Source of the DNA: Bradyrhizobium sp. CCBAU 51627
GTDB taxonomy: Bacteria > Pseudomonadota > Alphaproteobacteria > Rhizobiales > Xanthobacteraceae
Assembly (NCBI RefSeq): GCF_028128765.1
Contig: NZ_LBJG01000084.1
Location: 1-64,000, forward strand
Direction: 5' to 3'
DNA: 64,000 bases
Shown here: piece by piece, positions 1-6,447 of the stretch
How the letters are laid out: every line of letters starts with the position of its first letter
Numbering within the stretch: the stretch's first letter is position 1
Position numbers and translations under genes: made by a program
The notes under the pieces: model-generated
Told to the model about the DNA's origin: nothing
The model's database searches: none
The model's input: the letters and a program-made list of their open reading frames with translations, nothing else

Positions 1-29
1 CCATGCTGGCCTCCTTCCAGCCAGCATGG
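1..29. terminator. Perfect inverted repeat, possible terminator
   Basis: Two perfect 10-base arms (ccatgctggc / gccagcatgg) are separated by 9 bases. It lies 75 bases past the stop of the minus-strand Crp-family gene and could end that transcript. No T-run is visible on the plus strand, and the other side is cut by the window edge. Confidence 0.4.
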
Positions 30-103
30 TGAATCAGAAAGAAGCTGATTTGGGAATCCCAAATCGATTCAACCTAACCTCATCCCGCTTTAGACCGGCA
101 AGA

Positions 104-832
104 TCACTCGCCGTCGAGCCCGCTCTCAGCAAGTTCGCGGAGCGCGTTGGTATCGAGCACGACGATGGCGCCGTGCTCGAGGCGCACCCAGCTTCGTCCG
201 GCCCAGGCACGCAATTGCTTGTTGATGCTCTCGCGCGTCATCCCCACCATCTCGCTAATCTCCTGCTGGGTGATCGCGAGCGTGCCGCTGCCGGAATCGA
301 GCTTGCGCTCTTCGGTGAGCCCGAGCAGCGCGCTGGCAAGCCGCCCCGGCAGATTCTGCAGGATCACTTGTTCGACCTGCTGGCTGGTCCAGCGCAGCCG
401 CGCGCAAAGCAGTTCGATGAATTTCATCGCGAGCGCCGGCTGGCTCTTCACGAATGGCAGGAAGTCGCGGCGGTCAATGATGTAGAGCTCGCAGTTGGTG
501 TTGGCCGTCGCGTCCGCCGACCGCGGCGCACCATCAAGCACAGCAATTTCGCCGAAAATTTCGCCGGGGCCGATCAGATTGAGAATGGCGTTCCGGCCAT
601 CGGGCGACGAAGAGGAAATCTTCACTGTGCCGGAGATCACCGCAAACAGATTATTCCCGGGATCTCCCTTGGCAGCAATCGTTGCACCGCGCTTGACCGT
701 GGTGTGCTTGGCATAGCGGCACAGTTGATCGAGCGCTTCCGGATCCAGATCTGCGAAGATCGGATGCTTGCGCAGGACGGACAGTTTGCTACCCGACGAC
801 TGCCGGGGATCGCCGGTCTTGTCCTGAGGCAC
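104..832 (-). CDS. Crp/Fnr family transcriptional regulator (cysteine-free)
   Basis: A 242-residue regulator. Residues 15-130 look like a cyclic-nucleotide-binding beta-barrel (phrases such as GDPGNNLFAVISGTVKI and GEIFGEIAVLDGAPRSA). A C-terminal winged helix-turn-helix follows, with recognition-helix text MTRESINKQLR. It lacks the N-terminal cysteine cluster of the neighbouring FNR protein, so it should not bind an Fe-S cluster. The reading frame extends upstream to 1018, but a GTG at 832 has a good Shine-Dalgarno (caggag, 8 bases before) and places the start at the family's usual N-terminus. The effector is unknown. Next to an FNR gene, a role in oxygen or redox control is an inference. 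Confidence 0.85.
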   Translation of the reverse strand: MPQDKTGDPRQSSGSKLSVLRKHPIFADLDPEALDQLCRYAKHTTVKRGATIAAKGDPGNNLFAVISGTVKISSSSPDGRNAILNLIGPGEIFGEIAVLDGAPRSADATANTNCELYIIDRRDFLPFVKSQPALAMKFIELLCARLRWTSQQVEQVILQNLPGRLASALLGLTEERKLDSGSGTLAITQQEISEMVGMTRESINKQLRAWAGRSWVRLEHGAIVVLDTNALRELAESGLDGE

Positions 833-1106
833 GCCGGGACTCCTGAGACTGCGAGGCACTGGAGTTCCTGCGTAGTCAACGTTGCCCGGCTTTTCAACCG
901 GAAAGCATGGGGCGCAGGTTGAAGCAGATACCGCAGGAATGCCGCAATCACGCCACGAAAGCGCATCCGCAGGCTGCGCCCATGCGGATCGCGCCATGCA
1001 AAGTTGCAGAAACAGCAAACTCTTGCGGCTCGGCCAGAGGCACTGGGGCGGCGACCGCGGAAGGAGCCCTGGCAGGCGTTAAGATACGACCATTATCTCA
1101 GGAAAT

Positions 1107-1232
1107 TCAACGCTTCGCACCCGAATCGAGCCGGACTCCGCTGGTCTGTCGGTCCGCCCAAGCCAAGGCTGCGGCGAATACGACAAACATGGTCACGACA
1201 GCAATGGTCACCAGCAGCGCATCGATCGGCAT
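1107..1232 (-). CDS. Small single-pass membrane protein, FixK/FNR-box controlled
   Basis: A 41-residue protein starting MPIDALLVTIAVV, with one hydrophobic segment (about residues 5-24) and a short charged tail. Its ATG at 1232 has a strong purine-rich ribosome site (gggagggtagg) directly before it. A perfect TTGA-N6-TCAA box is centred 57.5 bases upstream of the ATG; if the box sits at -41.5, the leader would be about 16 bases. It lies between two Crp/Fnr regulator genes on the same strand. I do not recognise the family. The promoter and ribosome site, not homology, make the case that it is real. Small one-helix proteins made at low oxygen are often oxidase or transporter accessory subunits, but that is speculation here. 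Confidence 0.65.
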   Translation of the reverse strand: MPIDALLVTIAVVTMFVVFAAALAWADRQTSGVRLDSGAKR

Positions 1233-1282
1233 CCTACCCTCCCAATATTTTGAGCATTATTTGCGACCAATCATCGGCGTCA

Positions 1283-1296
1283 TTGATTCAGATCAA
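1283..1296. promoter_or_regulatory. FixK/FNR box upstream of the 41-aa membrane protein
   Basis: TTGATTCAGATCAA is a perfect TTGA-N6-TCAA match. It is centred 57.5 bases upstream of the ATG at 1232 on the minus strand, which suits activation from -41.5. Confidence 0.75.
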
Positions 1297-1327
1297 AAAT
1301 CAAGCAGCGCTCGGGCAAAGTCAGGAT

Positions 1328-2041
1328 TCAGGCCGCAGCCAGCGCCTCGACTCGCGCGGGATCGCGCAGGCAGATTCCGCCATGGACGATCTCGATCGCT
1401 CCGTGCCGTTCCAGCTTGGTGAAGGTGCGGCTGACCGTCTCGATGGTCAGGCCAAGATAGTCAGCGATGTCCTGCCGGCTCATCGGAAGAGGAACGATAT
1501 TCGATGAGCCCTTCACCGAGACCAGCCGCTCCCGCCAGCCGAGCAGAAATGTCGCAACTTTTTCGTCCGCCGAGCGGCGGCCGAGCAAAACCATATGGTC
1601 GCGCGCCTGGCTCAACTCGCGAATTGCGAGCTCATTGATCCGTTGGAGCAGATGCGGCCGGTCTTCGATGAAGCGGCCGAACGGTACCTTCGCGAACTGG
1701 CACGCAGTCACCGCACCAATCGCATCGGCCGAAAAATTGTGCCGACCGGACATGTTCATCCCCAGGAAATCGCCAGGCAGGGCAAAGCCCACGATCTGTC
1801 GGCGGCCGTCAGGCAACAGCTTGTAGAGCCGCATAACGCCTTCGAGCAGGTTGAAGAACGAGGTCGTGATGTCCTCCTCGGAGAACACGGTCTCTCCCGT
1901 CGAGAAATGAACACGGCGCCCGAGATGCTCGAACTCCCTCAGCTCGGCCGGGTCCAGCGACGCACAAACCGCCGTGCCGCGGACCGCACAATCGCTGCAA
2001 AAATGACCGTTCGGCTCAATCATCGTCACGGAAGCCCTCAT
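1328..2041 (-). CDS. FNR/FixK1-type oxygen-sensing transcriptional regulator
   Basis: A 237-residue Crp/Fnr protein. Cysteines at 15, 18, 26 and 114 match the pattern of oxygen-labile 4Fe-4S FNR proteins (C-x2-C-x7-C plus one internal Cys). The cNMP-like barrel spans about 30-150. The C-terminal helix-turn-helix carries E-x2-SR (ETVSRTF, about 201-207), the residues E. coli FNR uses to read TTGAT half-sites. It is therefore the natural reader of the five TTGA-N6-TCAA boxes in this window. The ATG at 2041 was chosen because it gives family length; an ATG at 2023 is also possible. A box at 2123-2136 in the divergent promoter suggests auto- or cross-regulation. It could equally be called FnrN or FixK1. 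Confidence 0.88.
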   Translation of the reverse strand: MRASVTMIEPNGHFCSDCAVRGTAVCASLDPAELREFEHLGRRVHFSTGETVFSEEDITTSFFNLLEGVMRLYKLLPDGRRQIVGFALPGDFLGMNMSGRHNFSADAIGAVTACQFAKVPFGRFIEDRPHLLQRINELAIRELSQARDHMVLLGRRSADEKVATFLLGWRERLVSVKGSSNIVPLPMSRQDIADYLGLTIETVSRTFTKLERHGAIEIVHGGICLRDPARVEALAAA

Positions 2042-2122
2042 CCACCCACCCAAACGCCCTGGATTTGCACCGGACAGAGTCCGCCGCGCGGAGTGCATTT
2101 TACTGCATTGCGCCAAACCCGA

Positions 2123-2136
2123 TTGACCCAGGTCAA
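2123..2136. promoter_or_regulatory. FixK/FNR box between fnr-type regulator and cytochrome c
   Basis: TTGACCCAGGTCAA, a perfect TTGA-N6-TCAA palindrome, lies between the divergent regulator (start 2041) and cytochrome c gene (start 2194). Its centre is 64.5 bases from the cytochrome start and 88.5 from the regulator start. Either promoter could use it. Confidence 0.75.
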
Positions 2137-2193
2137 ATTTGACGTCTATCCCCACCCTATTCTGCATCGAGAGTTCGACGGGGACCAATTTCC

Positions 2194-2511
2194 GTGCTGC
2201 AAAACGCACTGCGCAACGGCTTGATCGTGCTGCTTTTGACCACACCCGCGCTCGCCGCGCCGACGGCCGAACAACGCGGCAAAGCCTATGCACGGGCCAA
2301 TTGCGCACGCTGCCATGCTATCGACCGCCGCTCCGAAAGCCCTCTGAAGATTGCTCCGCCGTTCAGGACCCTGCACCAACGCTACCCGATTGATGCCCTC
2401 GAGGAAGCGCTCGCCGAAGGCATCTATACCGGCCACGCCGACATGCCCGCCTTCGAACTCGATCCTGACCAGATCCACGACCTGCTGTCCTATCTCAAAA
2501 CGCTTGAATAG
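2194..2511 (+). CDS. Small periplasmic c-type cytochrome
   Basis: A 105-residue protein with a hydrophobic signal sequence (about residues 7-21, ending in Ala-rich LAAP). It has one haem-binding CARCH motif (about residues 37-41) and a downstream Met (GHADMPAF) as likely sixth haem ligand. This is a class I monohaem cytochrome, exported and matured in the periplasm, where it would carry electrons to or from a respiratory complex. It starts with GTG. The upstream FixK/FNR box implies expression at low oxygen. The partner oxidase or reductase is not in the window. Confidence 0.88.
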   Translation: MLQNALRNGLIVLLLTTPALAAPTAEQRGKAYARANCARCHAIDRRSESPLKIAPPFRTLHQRYPIDALEEALAEGIYTGHADMPAFELDPDQIHDLLSYLKTLE

Positions 2512-2524
2512 CCGGCAGGTGCTG

Positions 2525-3628
2525 TCACACCGCCAGTACCGTCCAGCCGATCAGCTCCTTGGCAATGCGGGCAAAAGCTGCGTCGAACGCCGCGACCGCG
2601 GCTGCCGGCTCGACCTTGTCGAGCTTTTCATTGGTCTCGAGCAAGCGCGATGCGATCACCTTGCCATTCTTGTCGACGATCCGCGCCGATAGTCCGATCT
2701 CGACCCGGCTCTCGCCGTCGGTGGCAATGCCGAAACGCCTGATGTCGATCAGGAGCTGATAGTCCGCCTGCCCCAGATCGGCCGTCCGTAGCGGAGCGTG
2801 CGCGATATCGTAATTTTCGAAACTGTCGATCAATCGCGCCTGCACCAGCTTTGGAATGCTATCGGCCCACAGGAATTCGGCAAAGCCCTTGAAGTCGCCG
2901 ACCGGCGAGAACAGCATCCGCTGCGTCTGGAGCATGGCGACGGCGGTCGGCTCGGGTACGGCCAGCGACGCCGACAGCGTCTTGCCGGCCGGTCCGAGAT
3001 TCTGCGGCGTGCGGAGATCGTAAGTGATCTTCTGTGCAGGCGCGCCGCCGCCGGTCATCTTCTCAAGGCCAGCCAGGATGCCGTCAATCTTGCCGGTGTT
3101 GCGCGCCAGCCCGTCCGAGAACGTCTTGAGATTGGCGATCGTGTCCCTAAGCGGTCCGGAATTGTCCTCCAGCACGGTATCGACGCGCCGCAGGGCATCG
3201 CGCGCCGCCTGCGTCATGCTCTGGCCCGCGCCGGCCTCGGCGACCAGGGTCAGCGGCTCGCTGGATTTGGCGACGATCATGCCGCCCTCCAGCGTCACCA
3301 CCGGCACGCCGGTCAGTCCTTGAAACTCGAGCCCAACTTTGGTGTCGGTGCGCACGGGCGTCGTCGAGGCAACCGAGATCGTGGCATTGACGAAGCGCGG
3401 ATTGTCCGGCGCGAGGCCGAGCTGGGTCACTTCGCCGACCCGGATGCCGTTGAACAGCACCCCGGCACCGACCAGCAGGCCCGGGACCGGTCCCTGGAAC
3501 TGGACGTGATAGCTCGTACGCGGTCCGATGCCGCCGGTGTTGTTCAGCCAATAGACGAAGCCGAATACCGCGAGGATCGCAGCCAGCACGAAGGTGCCGA
3601 TCAGCACATAAGGAGCGCGGGTTTCCAT
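2525..3628 (-). CDS. mlaD: MlaD-type MCE protein fused to a PqiC/ABC auxiliary domain
   Basis: A 367-residue membrane-anchored protein with an N-terminal helix (residues 8-28), then an MCE domain (about 39-115, with phrases such as GPVPGLLVGAGVLFNGIRVGEV). A linker leads to a C-terminal part (about 200-360) resembling the ABC-type transport auxiliary (PqiC-like) domain, with the typical ending in which a variable set of alanines precedes an A-F-D-A-A-F stretch. It is the substrate-handling subunit of an Mla-type phospholipid transporter, held in the inner membrane with its MCE ring in the periplasm. It is third in a minus-strand operon after the permease and ATPase genes. In many bacteria the auxiliary domain is a separate lipoprotein, so the fusion is notable. 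Confidence 0.85.
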   Translation of the reverse strand: METRAPYVLIGTFVLAAILAVFGFVYWLNNTGGIGPRTSYHVQFQGPVPGLLVGAGVLFNGIRVGEVTQLGLAPDNPRFVNATISVASTTPVRTDTKVGLEFQGLTGVPVVTLEGGMIVAKSSEPLTLVAEAGAGQSMTQAARDALRRVDTVLEDNSGPLRDTIANLKTFSDGLARNTGKIDGILAGLEKMTGGGAPAQKITYDLRTPQNLGPAGKTLSASLAVPEPTAVAMLQTQRMLFSPVGDFKGFAEFLWADSIPKLVQARLIDSFENYDIAHAPLRTADLGQADYQLLIDIRRFGIATDGESRVEIGLSARIVDKNGKVIASRLLETNEKLDKVEPAAAVAAFDAAFARIAKELIGWTVLAV

Positions 3629-3631
3629 GTT

Positions 3632-4408
3632 TCATCTCATCTCGTGTTGCAGCATCTGCGAGCGCTTGCCGTGGAAATAGGCGCGCACCCAGGGATGCTC
3701 GGATTGCAGCAATTCGCGCATCGGGCCGATTGCGACGATCTTGCCGTCGGCAAGCGCGGCGACGCGGTCGCAGACGGTGGTGAGGCTGGCGAGGTCATGG
3801 GTCACCATGAATACGGTCAGCCCCAGGGTCTTTTGCAGCGTGCGGATCAGCGCATCGAAATCGCCGGCGGCGATCGGATCGAGGCCGGACGTCGGCTCGT
3901 CGAGGAACAGGATGGGGGGATCGAGTGCAAGCGCGCGCGCCAGCGCAACGCGCTTGGTCATGCCACCGGACAATTCTGCCGGATATTTGTCGCCATCCTC
4001 CGGACGCAGCCCGACCATCTCGAGCTTGGCGATCGCGATCTCGTCCATCAGATCCAGCGACAGCGTGAGATTTTCGCGAAGTGGAAATTGCACGTTTTGC
4101 CGGACCGTCAGTGAAGAGAACAGTGCACCCTGCTGAAACAGGATGCCCCAGGTCGTGGCCGTGCTGCGGTCATGCGCGCCGCCGATCGGCTGTCCCATGA
4201 TTTCGATGGTGCCGCTACGGCGCGGGATCAGGCCGATGATGGTGCGCATCAGTACCGACTTGCCACCACCGGACGCCCCTACCAGCCCGAGGATTTCGCC
4301 GCGGCGGACGTCGAGCGACAGGTGGTCGAGTACGATCTGGCGGCCGAAGCCGACTACGAGGTCACGAACACCGATCGCAACCTCTGCATGGGGCTCGGGC
4401 ATCGTCAC
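3632..4408 (-). CDS. mlaF: MlaF-type ABC transporter ATP-binding protein
   Basis: A 258-residue ABC ATPase. Walker A is GASGGGKS (about 43-50), the Q-loop follows in FQQGALF, the signature is ELSGGMTKR, Walker B is ILFLDEPTSGLDP, and the switch His is in VTHD. The SGGM signature and FQQGALFSSLTV phrase are typical of MlaF, the cytoplasmic motor of the lipid transporter. It overlaps the upstream permease gene by 4 bases and sits 3 bases from the MCE gene, so the three are translated as one unit. Confidence 0.92.
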   Translation of the reverse strand: MTMPEPHAEVAIGVRDLVVGFGRQIVLDHLSLDVRRGEILGLVGASGGGKSVLMRTIIGLIPRRSGTIEIMGQPIGGAHDRSTATTWGILFQQGALFSSLTVRQNVQFPLRENLTLSLDLMDEIAIAKLEMVGLRPEDGDKYPAELSGGMTKRVALARALALDPPILFLDEPTSGLDPIAAGDFDALIRTLQKTLGLTVFMVTHDLASLTTVCDRVAALADGKIVAIGPMRELLQSEHPWVRAYFHGKRSQMLQHEMR

Positions 4409-5547
4409 ATTCCGATTGAGGCGAAGAAGATCGCAAACAGGCCGTCGAGCACGATCACCAGGAAGATCGACTTGACCACCGAGGTTGTCGTCTGCCGGCC
4501 GAGCGACTCCGCACTGCCCTTCACCCGCAACCCTTCGCTGCAGGCAACGATCCCGATCACCAGCGCCATGAAAGGCGCTTTCAGGATTCCGACCTCGAAA
4601 TGGGTGACGGAGATGGCGTCATGCAGCCGGGCGATGTAGATGGCTGGCCCCATGTCACCGTAGAACTGCGCAACGAGGCCGCCGCCATAGAGCGCGGCAA
4701 TCGATCCGATGAAGGTGAGGATTGGCAGTGCGATGACGAGTGCGGCCACCCGCGGCAGGATCAGGACGTCGACGGGATCGAGCCCCATGGTCGAGAGCGC
4801 ATCGATCTCCTCACGCATCTTCATCGAGCCGAGCTCCGCCGTATAGGCGCTTCCCGAGCGGCCCGCGACCATGATGGCGACGATCAACACGCCGAGCTCA
4901 CGCAGGACGAGGATGCCGACCATGTCGACAGTGTAGGACTCCGCGCCGAACCTGCGAAAATGGAAGAAACCTTGCTGGGCAATGATGGCACCAATCAAGA
5001 ACGTGATCAGCACGACGATGGGAATGGCCTGCAACCCGATTCGGTTGAGCTGATAGACCAACGACGTCAGCCGCAGCGAGCGGGGCCGGCGCACGACTCC
5101 AAGCACGGCCATAAACAAGGCGCCGAGCATTCGCAGAAAGATCGTGATATCTTCGCGGGCACCGATCGTGGCCTTGCCGAGATCGTCCAGCCTGAGCAGG
5201 ATTGGGCTAGGCGCGGCCACCTGCGCCGGCGCGTGGCGATTGACCTGCCGCACCTCCTCGAGCAGACCGCTGAAGTGATCGGCCACGCCCACGATATCGG
5301 CCGGCCTGCCGGATGATGCAGCCTGGCGCGACAGCTTCTCCAGGACCCAGGCGCCGAGCGTATCGAGCGCGCTGATGCCCGACATATCCAGCGTTACGGC
5401 TCTCGATTGAGAGACCTCTGCGACGACCGATCGGGACAGCGTTTCGAGTGTTGCTACGTTGGCTGCAATCCACGGCCCCTCCGGCCGCAATTCCAGCTTG
5501 CCGCCAGACGGGGTTGCGAGCAGCAGAGGTTCCGAATTCACACGCAT
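4405..5547 (-). CDS. mlaE: MlaE-type permease with N-terminal STAS domain
   Basis: A 380-residue permease. Residues about 15-110 form a STAS-like domain (with TLDMSGISALDTLGAWVLE), followed by an MlaE membrane domain of 5-6 helices. The membrane domain carries the family phrases RELGVLIVAIMVAGRSGSAYTAE and MKMREEIDAL. STAS-MlaE fusions are common in alphaproteobacteria. The ATG at 5547 fits the start of the STAS fold; the frame extends to 5661 without support. It is first of three operon genes, and a FixK/FNR box (5609-5622) lies 68 bases upstream. Confidence 0.88.
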   Translation of the reverse strand: MRVNSEPLLLATPSGGKLELRPEGPWIAANVATLETLSRSVVAEVSQSRAVTLDMSGISALDTLGAWVLEKLSRQAASSGRPADIVGVADHFSGLLEEVRQVNRHAPAQVAAPSPILLRLDDLGKATIGAREDITIFLRMLGALFMAVLGVVRRPRSLRLTSLVYQLNRIGLQAIPIVVLITFLIGAIIAQQGFFHFRRFGAESYTVDMVGILVLRELGVLIVAIMVAGRSGSAYTAELGSMKMREEIDALSTMGLDPVDVLILPRVAALVIALPILTFIGSIAALYGGGLVAQFYGDMGPAIYIARLHDAISVTHFEVGILKAPFMALVIGIVACSEGLRVKGSAESLGRQTTTSVVKSIFLVIVLDGLFAIFFASIGM

Positions 5548-5608
5548 ATCCTCATGAGACCACCGGTCCCCTGTTGTTGATCTTGTAGGCCGGCATGAAG
5601 CGGCCGGA

Positions 5609-5622
5609 TTGACGCAAATCAA
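5609..5622. promoter_or_regulatory. FixK/FNR box between mlaEFD-type operon and yqjD/E-like pair
   Basis: TTGACGCAAATCAA matches TTGA-N6-TCAA exactly. Its centre is 58.5 bases upstream of the plus-strand ATG at 5674, giving a short leader of about 17 bases if bound at -41.5. It is 68.5 bases from the minus-strand permease ATG. The plus-strand pair is the better candidate target, and both are possible. Confidence 0.72.
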
Positions 5623-5673
5623 TGGGCGTTGGGCCCGCTCACATAGGCTTCCGTCATGCAATGGAGACCGCCA

Positions 5674-5949
5674 ATGTTCGATACCGGCAGAATGAGCGAT
5701 GAGCTAAAGGCACTGAAGGTCGACGTCACACGTCTGCTGAGCACCGCCGGGGAGGACATGTTCGAAACGTCAAAGGACCGTACCGAAGCCCTCGCCGATC
5801 AGATCAGGGCCGCGCTGGCCGAGCTCGGCGAAACCGTCAGCGAGGAGCAGGAGCAGCTGCACGATCTCATCACCGAGCGCCCGGTGGCCTCGCTCGCTTC
5901 CGCCTTTGCACTCGGCGTGGTCGTCGGCTTCATGCTGAGGAGACACTAG
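5674..5949 (+). CDS. YqjD/ElaB-like (DUF883-type) tail-anchored membrane protein
   Basis: A 91-residue protein. The first 65 residues are charged and helical (coiled-coil-like). A Pro-Val-Ala-S hinge and one C-terminal membrane helix (SAFALGVVVGFMLRRH) follow, the layout of the YqjD/ElaB family of stress-induced, ribosome-binding inner-membrane proteins. The ATG at 5674 follows ggagaccgcc, a good ribosome site, and is preferred over the ATG at 5656. It sits directly before the YqjE-like gene. The upstream FixK/FNR box suggests induction at low oxygen. Confidence 0.72.
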   Translation: MFDTGRMSDELKALKVDVTRLLSTAGEDMFETSKDRTEALADQIRAALAELGETVSEEQEQLHDLITERPVASLASAFALGVVVGFMLRRH

Positions 5950-6438
5950 GTGAATACCGAGAATGTGGTCAAACATCTGCGCGCCCTGTGGCGTACGGAC
6001 AGGATCATCGCTGATATCAGGCTCCGCCACCTGCTCATCGGGTTCGGCATGCGGGCCTTCGCGGCGCTGATCGCCGCCTTTGGGCTCCTGATGCTGGAGC
6101 TGTCGGCCTATTTCGCGCTGGTCCAGATCTGGAGCGCGATCGCCGCAGCGGCCGTGCTCGGAGCGATCAATTTTGCCATCGCGGCTCTCCTCTTCACCGT
6201 CGCGGGGCGTCCGCCGTCAGGTCGCGACATCGAGCTCGCCAATGAAATCCACGACACATCGATCGAAGCACTTCAGGTCGAAGCCCGCGCGTTCCAAGCC
6301 GAATTGACTGGCGCGGTCCATCATCCGCTCAGCACGATCGTGCCGGTGCTGGTGCCGCTGATCGCCATCATCGTCAAGAACATGCGAAAGCCGGCCAAAC
6401 AGCCCGCCACAACCCCAAGCTCCGAAGCTCGCTCGTAG
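5950..6438 (+). CDS. YqjE-like / phage-holin-superfamily membrane protein
   Basis: A 162-residue protein with two strong membrane helices (about residues 34-56 and 62-88), a hydrophilic C-terminal half, and another hydrophobic stretch near 120-140. The helix pair resembles the DUF1469/YqjE family usually found beside YqjD genes. It starts with GTG immediately after the stop of the preceding gene, implying co-translation. The function of the pair is poorly known; membrane stress is the usual context. Confidence 0.65.
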   Translation: MNTENVVKHLRALWRTDRIIADIRLRHLLIGFGMRAFAALIAAFGLLMLELSAYFALVQIWSAIAAAAVLGAINFAIAALLFTVAGRPPSGRDIELANEIHDTSIEALQVEARAFQAELTGAVHHPLSTIVPVLVPLIAIIVKNMRKPAKQPATTPSSEARS

Positions 6439-6447
6439 TCGCGACGG

